A DNA stretch of 14,385 bases from Comamonas sp. (GTDB lineage: Bacteria > Pseudomonadota > Gammaproteobacteria > Burkholderiales > Burkholderiaceae_C): NCBI GenBank assembly GCA_019236485.1, contig JAFAIY010000071.1, positions 1 through 14,385 on the forward strand, read 5' to 3'. The position numbers were made by a program, and so were the translations under genes. The notes under the pieces were generated by a model that searched no databases, was not told the origin of the DNA, and saw only the letters and a list, made by a program, of their open reading frames with translations. Shown one piece after another: positions 1 through 6,530 of this stretch. How positions within the stretch are numbered: the stretch's first letter is position 1; each line of letters starts with the position of its first letter.

Positions 1-870
1 GCTGCCCAGCACCATGCCCAGCACCGAGGCTATGCCCCAGGTCAGCACCTTGCTCTTGTCGCTGAAGAACATCAGCCAGTCCAGGGTATGGGCCACCGGG
101 GTCACAAAGCTGAAAGCCTCTATGCGCCCGCTATAGGTCGTCGCATAGACATGTTCCAGCGTCTGCGGATGCTCGGCCACCTCCGCGGCACGGCCGCTGA
201 GCCACCAGGCGGCCGTCACGCACAGCCCCACCAGGGCGCCGCCCAGCAGCGCGCTGCGGCTGCGCTGCGCATCGCGCGCGGGATTGAAGGCCAGCAAGAT
301 CAACAGCCCGCCCAGACCCAGGCCCAGCCCCAGACGGCTGGCGGCCAAGGGCCAGCCCGCGAACCTGGCCAGCAGCTCAGGCAGCAGCGCCAGGCTGCCG
401 AATTCCAGCTGCAAGCCGTCCAGCCAGCGCACGCGCGCCACGGCCGTGATGCCCTTGAGCGTGGCAAACCCCGCCACCGCCATCACCATCAGCACGACCA
501 GGGCCTTGAGGCTGCCGCCCCCGAGGCGCGTGAGATTCCTGGCCCCGCAGCCCGAGGCCAGCACCATGCCCGCACCGAACACCAGCCCCCCGGCCAGCGC
601 CGAGGCCCAGAGCAGCCGGGTGCTCGCGTACAGCACATCGCCGACCTGCAAACCGCCCCACAGCGCCAGCGCCGTGAAGCCCAGCATGGCGACCCCGACG
701 GCCATGGCCCACTGGCGTACCCGCCCCCAGTCCTGCAGATACACCACATCGCTGATGGCCCCCATGGTGCAAAAGCGCGTCTCGCGCATCACAAAGCCCA
801 GCACTGCCGCCAGCAAAAAAATGGCCACCAGAATGGTGGCCGACAAGGTCTCAAACTCTGCGGGATTCAT
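1..870 (-). CDS. YeeE/YedE (TsuA-like) sulfur-compound transporter, 3' end outside window
   Basis: This is an inner-membrane protein of the YeeE/YedE family, members of which carry thiosulfate or related sulfur compounds. The open frame has 290 codons from the ATG at 870 to the window edge without a stop, so the C-terminus is missing. Hydrophobic segments alternate with short loops throughout. Two family cysteine signatures are visible: TRFCTMGAISD with Cys34, and SGCGARNLTRLGGGSLKALV with Cys108. The family uses conserved cysteines along its channel to pass thiosulfate. It lies 74 bases downstream of soxB in the same direction, so it is probably the tail of the sox operon, supplying or removing a sulfur species. 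No good Shine-Dalgarno precedes the ATG. A seven-codon reading frame ends in an ATGA overlap with it, so its translation may be coupled. Family call is secure; substrate is inferred from context. Confidence 0.9.
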   Translation of the reverse strand, partial: MNPAEFETLSATILVAIFLLAAVLGFVMRETRFCTMGAISDVVYLQDWGRVRQWAMAVGVAMLGFTALALWGGLQVGDVLYASTRLLWASALAGGLVFGAGMVLASGCGARNLTRLGGGSLKALVVLMVMAVAGFATLKGITAVARVRWLDGLQLEFGSLALLPELLARFAGWPLAASRLGLGLGLGGLLILLAFNPARDAQRSRSALLGGALVGLCVTAAWWLSGRAAEVAEHPQTLEHVYATTYSGRIEAFSFVTPVAHTLDWLMFFSDKSKVLTWGIASVLGMVLGS

Positions 871-944
871 GCAGGCATTGGAATGCGCATCGCGGCCTCG
901 GCCCACCCGCATATACCCGCAGCCCCGCAATAACGCTGCGTTAA

Positions 945-2678
945 TCAGGCCTGGGCCAGGCCCTGATTGGGCTTGACGCCCAACAGTCCGGGCTCGTTGA
1001 GGCGGCGCGGCTTGAGCACTTTCTGCTCCTTGAGCCAGGGCTCGACCACCTCCCAGATCTGCTTGTTGCCGGCATTCCTGGCCTCCTCGGCCACCGGCGC
1101 CCAGCCCGCGACCTTGTATTTCTTGTCGGCCTCGAGCAATTGGCCGTTCAGCCGCATCTCGCTGATGCGCTTGCCTGCGCCCGCCGCCGGGTCGCACAGG
1201 TATTGCAGACCGCCCACGCGCACCATGTCGCCACCCTGCTGGTAGTAGGGGTCGGGGTTGAACAGATTGTCGGCCACGTCTTCGAGCACGGTCTTGATGG
1301 TGCTGCCCGTCATCTCGCTCACCGTGGCATAGGAATAGGTGGTGGCCGTCATGTCCAGCAGCCACTCGCGCGTGATGTCCTGCCCGGCCAGCAGCGAACT
1401 GCCCCAGCGGAAGCCCGGCGAAAACGCGATGGGCGCATCCTGCACGGCCATCATGGCGTCCAGCAGCAACTGGTCGCCCGTGCCGTTGAAGTTGCCGCGG
1501 CGGTACAGCGTGCCGTCGGTGGTCGCCAGCACCTCGTTCAGCCTGGACTCATAGGGCGCGCGGATCTTGGTGATCAGGGCCTGCATCTCGGCATCCGCGG
1601 GCAGGATATCGGCGAACACCGGCAGCAGGCGATAGCGGAAATCGCGCACCTGGCCGTTCTTCACATCGAAGTCCAGCACGCCCAGGAACTTGCCGTTCGA
1701 GCCCGCATTGGTGACTATGGTCTTGCCGCCCGCGTTCTCGACCAGCGTGGGCACGGGCATGCCGTCATGGGTGTGGCCGCCCAGGATGGCGTCTATGCCG
1801 CGCACGCGGCCGGCCATCTTGAGGTCCACGTCCATGCCGTTGTGCGAGAGCACGACCACCACCTTGGCACCCTTGGCGCGCACCTCGTCGACCATCTTCT
1901 GCAGATTGTCGTCCTGGATGCCGAAGCTCCAGTCGGCCACCATATAGCGCGGGTTGGCGATAGGCGTGTAGGGGAAGGCCTGGCCGATGATGGCCACCGC
2001 CACGCCGTTGATCTCGCGGATCACATAGGGCTTGAACACCGGATCGCCGAAGTCTGCGGTCTTGACGTTCTGCGCCACGAACTCGAGCCTGCCGCCGAAG
2101 TCCTTGTCTATGATTTCCTGCACGCGCTGCATGCCGTAGGTGAACTCCCAGTGGCCCGTCATCACGTCCACGCCCAGCAGCTTGCAGGCATCGACCATGT
2201 CCTGGGCATTGGTCCACAGCGAGGTGGCCGAGCCCTGCCAGGTGTCGCCGCCGTCGAGCAGCAGCGCGCCGGGGCGCGAGGCCTTCATGCGCTTGACCAG
2301 CGTAGACAGATGCGCAAACCCGCCCAGCTTGCCATAGCGTTTGGACGCGGCCTCGAAGTCCAGATAGCTGAAGGCATGGGCCGAAGCCGTGCCGGGCTGG
2401 ATGCCCACGGACTTGAGCAGATGCTCGCCCACCAGATGCGGGCGCTGGTTGCGCATGGCGCCCACGCCGATGTTGACGCTGGGCTCGCGGAAATGCACGG
2501 GCTTGAGCTGGGCGTGACAGTCCGTCATGTGCAGCAGCGACACATTGCCGAACGGCGCCACCTCGTACAAGGCCTTATCGGCCAGCCGCTGGTCCGCGTG
2601 CGCATAGCGCTGCAGGCCCATGCCCGAGACACTGGCCGCCGCCAGCACCTGCAAAAATTCGCGTTTGGAAAGGCTCAT
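945..2678 (-). CDS. soxB: SoxB, sulfur-oxidation sulfate thiol esterase
   Basis: SoxB is the periplasmic di-metal (manganese) hydrolase that cleaves the terminal sulfone from SoxY-bound thiosulfate and releases sulfate. The 577-residue protein has the 5'-nucleotidase/metallophosphatase layout. Metal-site motifs are MTDCH near residue 51, DGGDTWQGS at 142, GHWEFTYG at 175 (the SoxB form of the usual GNHE), LSHNG at 278 and GGHTHDG at 300. A C-terminal 5'-nucleotidase domain occupies about 370-545. The N-terminus, SKREFLQ followed by a hydrophobic stretch and AHA, is a twin-arginine-type signal, but the pair is Lys-Arg rather than Arg-Arg. The start at 2678 gives the expected N-terminus, although its Shine-Dalgarno is weak. 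It follows soxX, separated by about 158 bases that hold a structured repeat, and precedes the YeeE-type transporter. Confidence 0.97.
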   Translation of the reverse strand: MSLSKREFLQVLAAASVSGMGLQRYAHADQRLADKALYEVAPFGNVSLLHMTDCHAQLKPVHFREPSVNIGVGAMRNQRPHLVGEHLLKSVGIQPGTASAHAFSYLDFEAASKRYGKLGGFAHLSTLVKRMKASRPGALLLDGGDTWQGSATSLWTNAQDMVDACKLLGVDVMTGHWEFTYGMQRVQEIIDKDFGGRLEFVAQNVKTADFGDPVFKPYVIREINGVAVAIIGQAFPYTPIANPRYMVADWSFGIQDDNLQKMVDEVRAKGAKVVVVLSHNGMDVDLKMAGRVRGIDAILGGHTHDGMPVPTLVENAGGKTIVTNAGSNGKFLGVLDFDVKNGQVRDFRYRLLPVFADILPADAEMQALITKIRAPYESRLNEVLATTDGTLYRRGNFNGTGDQLLLDAMMAVQDAPIAFSPGFRWGSSLLAGQDITREWLLDMTATTYSYATVSEMTGSTIKTVLEDVADNLFNPDPYYQQGGDMVRVGGLQYLCDPAAGAGKRISEMRLNGQLLEADKKYKVAGWAPVAEEARNAGNKQIWEVVEPWLKEQKVLKPRRLNEPGLLGVKPNQGLAQA

Positions 2679-2754
2679 ATCAAAATCCGTGATCCATGGC
2701 GCTGCGCATCACTCGCGCAACATGCGGCCGGCAGCCCCTGTCAGCACCTACCGA

Positions 2755-2835
2755 GCAAGGGCCGCCCCGCCGCGAAGCTGGGGTCCCCCTCCCGCGCAGC
2801 GAGAGAGGGGGAAGCGGCGTAGCCGCTCAGGGGGA
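2755..2835. repeat. REP-like structured intergenic repeat, copy 1 (after soxX)
   Basis: This 81-base GC-rich element also occurs at 4869-4952. Both copies open with GCAAGGGCCGCCCCGCCGCG and close with a GCGGC-nnn-GCCGC hairpin followed by TCAGGGG. Here the central hairpin pairs CCCCCTC (2785-2791) with GAGGGGG (2805-2811), and a CGC-gca-GCG stem sits in its loop. The closing hairpin is AGCGGC-gta-GCCGCT at 2813-2827. The element abuts the soxX stop codon directly. I recall similar elements as frequent between genes in Comamonadaceae, but have not checked this. It probably acts on the transcript as a stabiliser, attenuator or partial terminator. There is no T-run, so it is not a classic intrinsic terminator. 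Confidence 0.85.
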
Positions 2836-2836
2836 G

Positions 2837-3502
2837 CTATCTGTTGACCGGCGACTTGGGATCCACCAGCAGCGCCACCAGATCGCGCACCTGGGCTTCG
2901 CTCAGGATGCCCGCATGGCCGAAGCGCGGCATGCCCGAGCAGGCGTTGTAGGCCTTGGCGTTCCAGACCTTGCCCCAGGTGTATTCGACGATGGCTTTGG
3001 ACTCCGGACTGTCCGGGTTCTGGATGCCGCGGATCCTGCCGTAGTTGTAGAGGCTGGGGCCCAGCGTGCCGTAGGAGATCTCTTCCTTGCTGATCTGGTG
3101 GCAGTTGTAGCAATTGCCGCCGTTGGCCGCTCCTCCAGCGCTCACGGCCTTGTCCGTCCAGGTCATGCCGCGGCCGTTCTGGGCGATCTTCTCGCCCTCC
3201 CGCCAGTCGCCGACCAGCCTGCCGTCCCTGGGCCATTGCACGCTCTTGAGATTGGCCGCCTCTATGGCCTGGGCCCGCGCCGCATCCAGCGGCTGGCCCG
3301 CAGCTTCGGCCTGGCTGCAGGCCGCATTGGCCTCGTCCTGCTGCAGGCGCTCCACCTTGGCGATGCCCTCGTCGCGGAAGGAGGTCTGCACCATGCTGCG
3401 CGTCAAGGCGTCGATATCGGCCGTGCCGTTCACCGAGGCACAGCCCAGCACCGCCAGCGACGCGGCAACGGCCAGGAAAGGCAAACACTTTTGCTTCAAC
3501 AT
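2837..3502 (-). CDS. soxX: SoxX, monohaem cytochrome c subunit of SoxAX
   Basis: SoxX is the small c-type cytochrome partner of SoxA. The heterodimer oxidatively links thiosulfate to SoxY and passes electrons onward. The 221-residue protein carries one haem site, CYNCH at 131-135, and a Met191 in SGMPRFGH as the likely distal ligand. The N-terminus reads MLKQK, a hydrophobic run, then VLGCAS, which is a lipobox. Cys21 is therefore predicted to be lipidated and the protein membrane-anchored. It is longer than the compact SoxX proteins: about 100 mostly helical residues separate the signal from the haem site, and extra cysteines occur at 62 and 188. The start is supported by AAGGA six bases upstream. 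soxA ends 9 bases before this ATG, so the pair is co-translated. The stop codon is followed immediately by a repeat element. Confidence 0.95.
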   Translation of the reverse strand: MLKQKCLPFLAVAASLAVLGCASVNGTADIDALTRSMVQTSFRDEGIAKVERLQQDEANAACSQAEAAGQPLDAARAQAIEAANLKSVQWPRDGRLVGDWREGEKIAQNGRGMTWTDKAVSAGGAANGGNCYNCHQISKEEISYGTLGPSLYNYGRIRGIQNPDSPESKAIVEYTWGKVWNAKAYNACSGMPRFGHAGILSEAQVRDLVALLVDPKSPVNR

Positions 3503-3511
3503 GCTGCTTCC

Positions 3512-4327
3512 TTATCGCTTGATGGCCGGCGCCGTGGAAACACCGCCCTTGCCGTTGACACCCATGAACACGCCCAACGCAATCGTCGCCTCGCTGGCGT
3601 AGCCGGGATAAGGGAAGCGCTGCTGGCGGAAGCAGTCGTTGAGGCGGCGCTGCATGCTCCACAGCTCGCCCGACGAGACACGGTAGGCGGGCCAGGCGCC
3701 AAAGCCGTCGGCCGCGCCGGGGTTCTTGGTCAGATTGGGCAGGTCCTGCATGCGTATGCGTTTGCCATCGGCGCCATGGCAGGTCGCGCAGGCAAAGTCG
3801 TGCGGGCCGCCCCGCATATAGAACAGGCGCTTGCCGGCCTCGTACATCTGCTTTTCCTGGACATGGCCCTGAGGCAGGTCGAACTTCAGGCCCTTGGACT
3901 GCGATGAAATCCAGGCCACCAGCCCCTCGATGTTCTTTTGCTCGTCCTTGCCGAAGGGCGTGGCCGCAATCTTCTTGGCGTCAAGGCCCTGCAGCCTGTC
4001 CATGCAGGTCAGCAGCCGCGACTCCAGATCCTGCACCTTGGCGGTGTCGGCAAAGTAGCGCGGCAGCTCCACAAAAGCGCCCCGGACCACGCCCGGCCCC
4101 TTACCCAGATCGCATTGTTCCAGCGAGGCGTTCCTGGGGCCGCGCTTTTGCGTCCACAGTTCCTCGCCTTTCATCTCGAACAGCTCGGCGGGGTTGCCGT
4201 CCTGCAGCATCTCGCGGTATTCGGCAATGCCGTCCGCCGTGCTCTTCTGGGCCAGTGCGGGCAGGCCGGCGCACAGCGCCAGCACGGCCGCCGCGGCCAG
4301 GCTCCCGGTGGTGAAGGAAGGTCTCAT
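3512..4327 (-). CDS. soxA: SoxA, single-haem c-type cytochrome subunit of SoxAX
   Basis: SoxA is the catalytic cytochrome subunit of SoxAX, which forms the disulfide between thiosulfate and the SoxY cysteine in the periplasm. The start at 4327 is chosen because it opens a clean signal peptide ending in PALAQ near residue 27 and has GAGG six bases upstream; an in-frame ATG further out would add 13 unlikely residues. The 271-residue protein has one haem motif, CATCH at 180-184. The likely active-site haem ligand is Cys232 in RRLNDCFRQQR, the position known as a cysteine persulfide in studied SoxA proteins. The N-terminal half has Cys72 and Cys108 but no CxxCH, so this is the single-haem type; the lone cysteines probably form a disulfide. 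It follows soxZ by about 140 bases. Confidence 0.96.
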   Translation of the reverse strand: MRPSFTTGSLAAAAVLALCAGLPALAQKSTADGIAEYREMLQDGNPAELFEMKGEELWTQKRGPRNASLEQCDLGKGPGVVRGAFVELPRYFADTAKVQDLESRLLTCMDRLQGLDAKKIAATPFGKDEQKNIEGLVAWISSQSKGLKFDLPQGHVQEKQMYEAGKRLFYMRGGPHDFACATCHGADGKRIRMQDLPNLTKNPGAADGFGAWPAYRVSSGELWSMQRRLNDCFRQQRFPYPGYASEATIALGVFMGVNGKGGVSTAPAIKR

Positions 4328-4432
4328 GGGGCACCTCTCTTTTCTAGGACTTGCGCAGACAGGCATGGACGCTCATCAGGCCTTGTGCCAAGCCGAACTG
4401 CGCAGGTCTGGTTCTGGTTATGGACTCTGTCG

Positions 4433-4458
4433 ACGCAGGCGGGCCAGCCAGCCTGCGC
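4433..4458 (-). other. Hairpin just after soxZ
   Basis: ACGCAGGC at 4433-4440 can pair with GCCTGCGC at 4451-4458 across a 10-base loop, giving a 7 bp GC-rich stem. It begins about 10 bases beyond the soxZ stop codon, inside the 140-base soxZ-soxA gap. No T-run follows on the transcribed strand, so it is more likely to protect or mildly attenuate the transcript than to end it. The rest of this gap shows nothing else I recognise. Confidence 0.35.
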
Positions 4459-4467
4459 CTCCCGGAC

Positions 4468-4779
4468 TCAGCTGACGGTGGCCTCGTCGGTGCGGGTCTC
4501 GCCCCGGCTGTCCTTCCAGCTGACGGCGATCTTGTCGCCGGCCTTGGCGCCCTTGACCACGAACTGCAGAAACGGGTTCTTGGATACCGCCGGCCCCCAT
4601 TCGGCCACCAGCACCTGCTTGCCGTTGAGCGAGGCCGTCACCTCCTGGATGAACCAGGCCGGCACGGTCTTGCCTTCGGCATCTTTGCGCTGGCCGGTTT
4701 CCATTTCGTGGGACATCAACACCCGCACCGTCGTCTTGTCGCCTGCGGCCTGAGCGCGAATGCGCATCGGATCTGCCAT
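4468..4779 (-). CDS. soxZ: SoxZ, sulfur-carrier complex partner of SoxY
   Basis: SoxZ is the beta-sandwich partner that binds SoxY and presents its C-terminal swinging arm to the Sox enzymes. The 103-residue product begins MADPMRIRAQ and has family features: a charged VLMSHEMETGQRKD loop, VPAWFIQEV, and a C-terminal VSWKDSRGETRTDEA strand region. No signal peptide is present. In studied systems SoxZ reaches the periplasm by riding with the Tat-exported SoxY. The start at 4779 has AGGAG seven bases upstream, and an extension to 4872 would add non-family sequence lying in the repeat-containing gap. It follows soxY across 184 bases that include repeat copy 2, so the two subunits are separated more than is common. 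Confidence 0.96.
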   Translation of the reverse strand: MADPMRIRAQAAGDKTTVRVLMSHEMETGQRKDAEGKTVPAWFIQEVTASLNGKQVLVAEWGPAVSKNPFLQFVVKGAKAGDKIAVSWKDSRGETRTDEATVS

Positions 4780-4868
4780 GATTTTTCTCCTATCAATGCA
4801 AAGCTTGCTACTGGTTTTTCGCCCCGCGCTGCCCATGCAACTGGCGCGCCTTGGGCGAGGGCCACCGC

Positions 4869-4952
4869 GCAAGGGCCGCCCCGCCGCGCTGGTGGCGTCC
4901 CCCTTCCCGGCGAAGCCGAGAGAAGGGGGACGCGGCGCAGCCGCTCAGGGGA
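4869..4952. repeat. REP-like structured intergenic repeat, copy 2 (after soxY)
   Basis: This is the second copy of the element at 2755-2835, in the same orientation. The first 20 bases are identical and the closing GCGGC-gca-GCCGC hairpin (4932-4944) is retained. The central hairpin pairs CCCCCTTC (4899-4906) with GAAGGGGG (4922-4929) and carries an inner CGGC-gaa-GCCG stem. Differences from copy 1 fall on both arms together, so pairing is kept. It lies 11 bases beyond the soxY stop codon. A role in soxY transcript stability or in differential expression of soxY and soxZ is inferred. Confidence 0.85.
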
Positions 4953-4963
4953 TTGTTCATGCT

Positions 4964-5419
4964 TTAACCGCCGCAGCCGCCGAGAGTGACCTTGACTTCC
5001 TTCTTGGCATAGAAGGCCTTGCCGTCGCCGGTGATGGCCACCGCATAGACATCCGAGGACTGGCCCAGCTTGGCGCGCGTGAGAAAGTTGGCCTCGACCG
5101 CATCGCTGACCACAAACGAGGCCACCAGCGTGTTGGGATTCTTTTCCACCAGCACCAGCACCTGCTTCACATTGGGCAGGCTGGTCGCTGCGCCCAGGGG
5201 CACGACGGCGCCGTTCTCGGCGATGTCGGGGGCCGTCAGCGTCACCTCCTTGCTCTCGGCCGGTGCCGCTGCGCCCAGGGCCTTGAGCACCTCGGCCACG
5301 GTCTTGGCATCGAATGCGGCCTTGTTGTAGCCCGCATATGCGGCCTGGGGCAGCAGGCCGCCGGCCAGCAGCATGCCCAGCACGGCAGCGCTGTTCTTGA
5401 GTGCATCTCTGCGTTTCAT
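4964..5419 (-). CDS. soxY: SoxY, covalent sulfur-substrate carrier
   Basis: SoxY carries the pathway intermediates as a thioether-like adduct on a cysteine at the end of a flexible arm. The 151-residue protein ends TLGGCGG, the diagnostic SoxY terminus, with carrier Cys149. The N-terminus MKRRDALKNSAAVLG, followed by a hydrophobic region ending near AYA, is a twin-arginine signal, as expected for export of a folded SoxYZ pair. The start at 5419 is fixed by this signal and by a strong Shine-Dalgarno within GGAGACAAGAG, which directly precedes the ATG; a longer open frame to 5521 would place the Tat signal internally. The same 11-base leader precedes the SoxH-like and DsrE-like genes. It lies 49 bases after soxD. 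Confidence 0.97.
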   Translation of the reverse strand: MKRRDALKNSAAVLGMLLAGGLLPQAAYAGYNKAAFDAKTVAEVLKALGAAAPAESKEVTLTAPDIAENGAVVPLGAATSLPNVKQVLVLVEKNPNTLVASFVVSDAVEANFLTRAKLGQSSDVYAVAITGDGKAFYAKKEVKVTLGGCGG

Positions 5420-5430
5420 CTCTTGTCTCC
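5420..5430 (-). promoter_or_regulatory. soxY ribosome binding site, shared leader motif
   Basis: On the minus strand GGAGACAAGAG runs directly into the soxY ATG. The same 11 bases precede the SoxH-like gene at 9555-9565 and the DsrE-like gene at 9693-9703. The GGAG core is the Shine-Dalgarno; the identical trailing bases are not needed for that role. Confidence 0.75.
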
Positions 5431-5468
5431 TTGTCATGGGGGGATCACATGCGCGATGCGCTTGTTGT

Positions 5469-6530
5469 TTAAGGCTTGGCGGCGCCGGCCAGCCATTGGC
5501 CAATGAGCTTGGCGTCCGCATCGCTCAGACCGGGCTGGGGCGGCATGGGCACCGAGCCCCAGACACCCGCGCCGCCGCTCTTGACCTTGGCCAGCAGATA
5601 GTTCGCCCGGCCGCTGTACTTACGGGCGATGTCGCTGAATGCGGGGCCCACGATCTTCTGCTCCAGGCCATGGCAGGCCAGGCAGCTGTTCTTCTCCAGA
5701 ATCGCGCTGGGGGCGGCATTGCCGGGCTTCACCTCAGGAGCGGCAGGCTTGGCGCGGCCATCGGTTTCAATGCCGCGCTGGGCGCCGACCAGGCGGTTTT
5801 GCTGGGCCAGATTGCCGTGGTTGTTGCTGGCATGCTGCGGCAGAGCCGAGCGGATCTGCGGCGCCGGGCCGCAGTTGCTCATGCAGGCCGCGGCCTGCAC
5901 ATCGGGCCTGGCGTTCCTGGCGAATTCGCGGCCCGGCCACAGCGCATGCTGCGCACTCATGCCGTTGCGGTTGGGCAGCTTTTGCTGCACCTCGGCAATG
6001 TTCTTGTCGCTGAGCGTGAAGCTCTCGGGCACGACCCCGCCCAGGTTCAGCAGATAGGCCGTGACCGCGTAGACCTCGTCGGTCGACAGAGACTTGGGCG
6101 CATTCCAGGGCATGGCGCGGTTGATGTAGTCCCAGAGCGTGGAGACGGTGGCGACCTTCATCAGCGTCGTGCGGCCCGGAAATGCCGGGTCCTTGAGGCG
6201 CGCGGCATGGCCGGTCTTGATGTCGTCGGCCGTGGTGCCGCCGATCAGCGGGCTGAACACCTCGTTGGACTCGCCGAACACGCCGTGACATGAGGCACAC
6301 TTGGCCTCCCAGACATCCATACCTTTCTGCACCGAGCCCGAGCCCGGCGGCAGGCCTTTGAAATCGGGGCGCACATCGATATCCCAGGCGCTGACCTCGC
6401 TGGGCGTGGCATTGCGGCCCACGCCGGGAAAGCGCTGCTCGCCGCTCCTGCCCTGCGCCATGGCGGGCGCCATGACGGTTCCTAGCACCGCAGCAGCGGC
6501 CAGGATGAGCGATTTACGCAAGCTGAACAT
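5469..6530 (-). CDS. soxD: SoxD, dihaem cytochrome c subunit of sulfane dehydrogenase SoxCD
   Basis: SoxD takes electrons from the molybdenum subunit SoxC during six-electron oxidation of the SoxY-bound sulfane sulfur. The 353-residue protein has an N-terminal signal peptide ending APAMAQ near residue 26. It has two haem sites, CASCH at 78-82 and CLACH at 283-287. Distal-ligand candidates are Met140 (INRAMPWN) and Met329 (VPMPPQ). The N-terminal domain is the SoxD-specific type and the C-terminal one resembles small class I cytochromes. A low-complexity linker rich in Ala, Pro and Gln joins them, and an extra CMSNC pair lies at 216-220. The start at 6530 has GGGGAGGT about six bases upstream and overlaps the end of soxC by 17 bases in another frame, which implies tight translational coupling. 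Confidence 0.93.
   Translation of the reverse strand: MFSLRKSLILAAAAVLGTVMAPAMAQGRSGEQRFPGVGRNATPSEVSAWDIDVRPDFKGLPPGSGSVQKGMDVWEAKCASCHGVFGESNEVFSPLIGGTTADDIKTGHAARLKDPAFPGRTTLMKVATVSTLWDYINRAMPWNAPKSLSTDEVYAVTAYLLNLGGVVPESFTLSDKNIAEVQQKLPNRNGMSAQHALWPGREFARNARPDVQAAACMSNCGPAPQIRSALPQHASNNHGNLAQQNRLVGAQRGIETDGRAKPAAPEVKPGNAAPSAILEKNSCLACHGLEQKIVGPAFSDIARKYSGRANYLLAKVKSGGAGVWGSVPMPPQPGLSDADAKLIGQWLAGAAKP

Noticed and set aside
871..944. AACGCAGCGTT dyad in the soxB to YeeE-type gap as a terminator
   Set aside because: The arms leave a one-base centre, which cannot form an RNA hairpin, and there is no T-run; an operator role has no support.
88..976. Plus-strand open frames over the YeeE-type gene
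   Set aside because: Antisense to a membrane protein with two family cysteine signatures; the translated sequence is Gln/His/Arg-rich with no fold.
1140..3907. Long plus-strand open frames of about 560 and 400 codons opposite soxB, soxX and soxA
   Set aside because: They lie exactly antisense to clear sox genes, are rich in His, Gln, Arg and Ala runs typical of reading the complement of GC-rich coding DNA, show no domain, and overlap each other.
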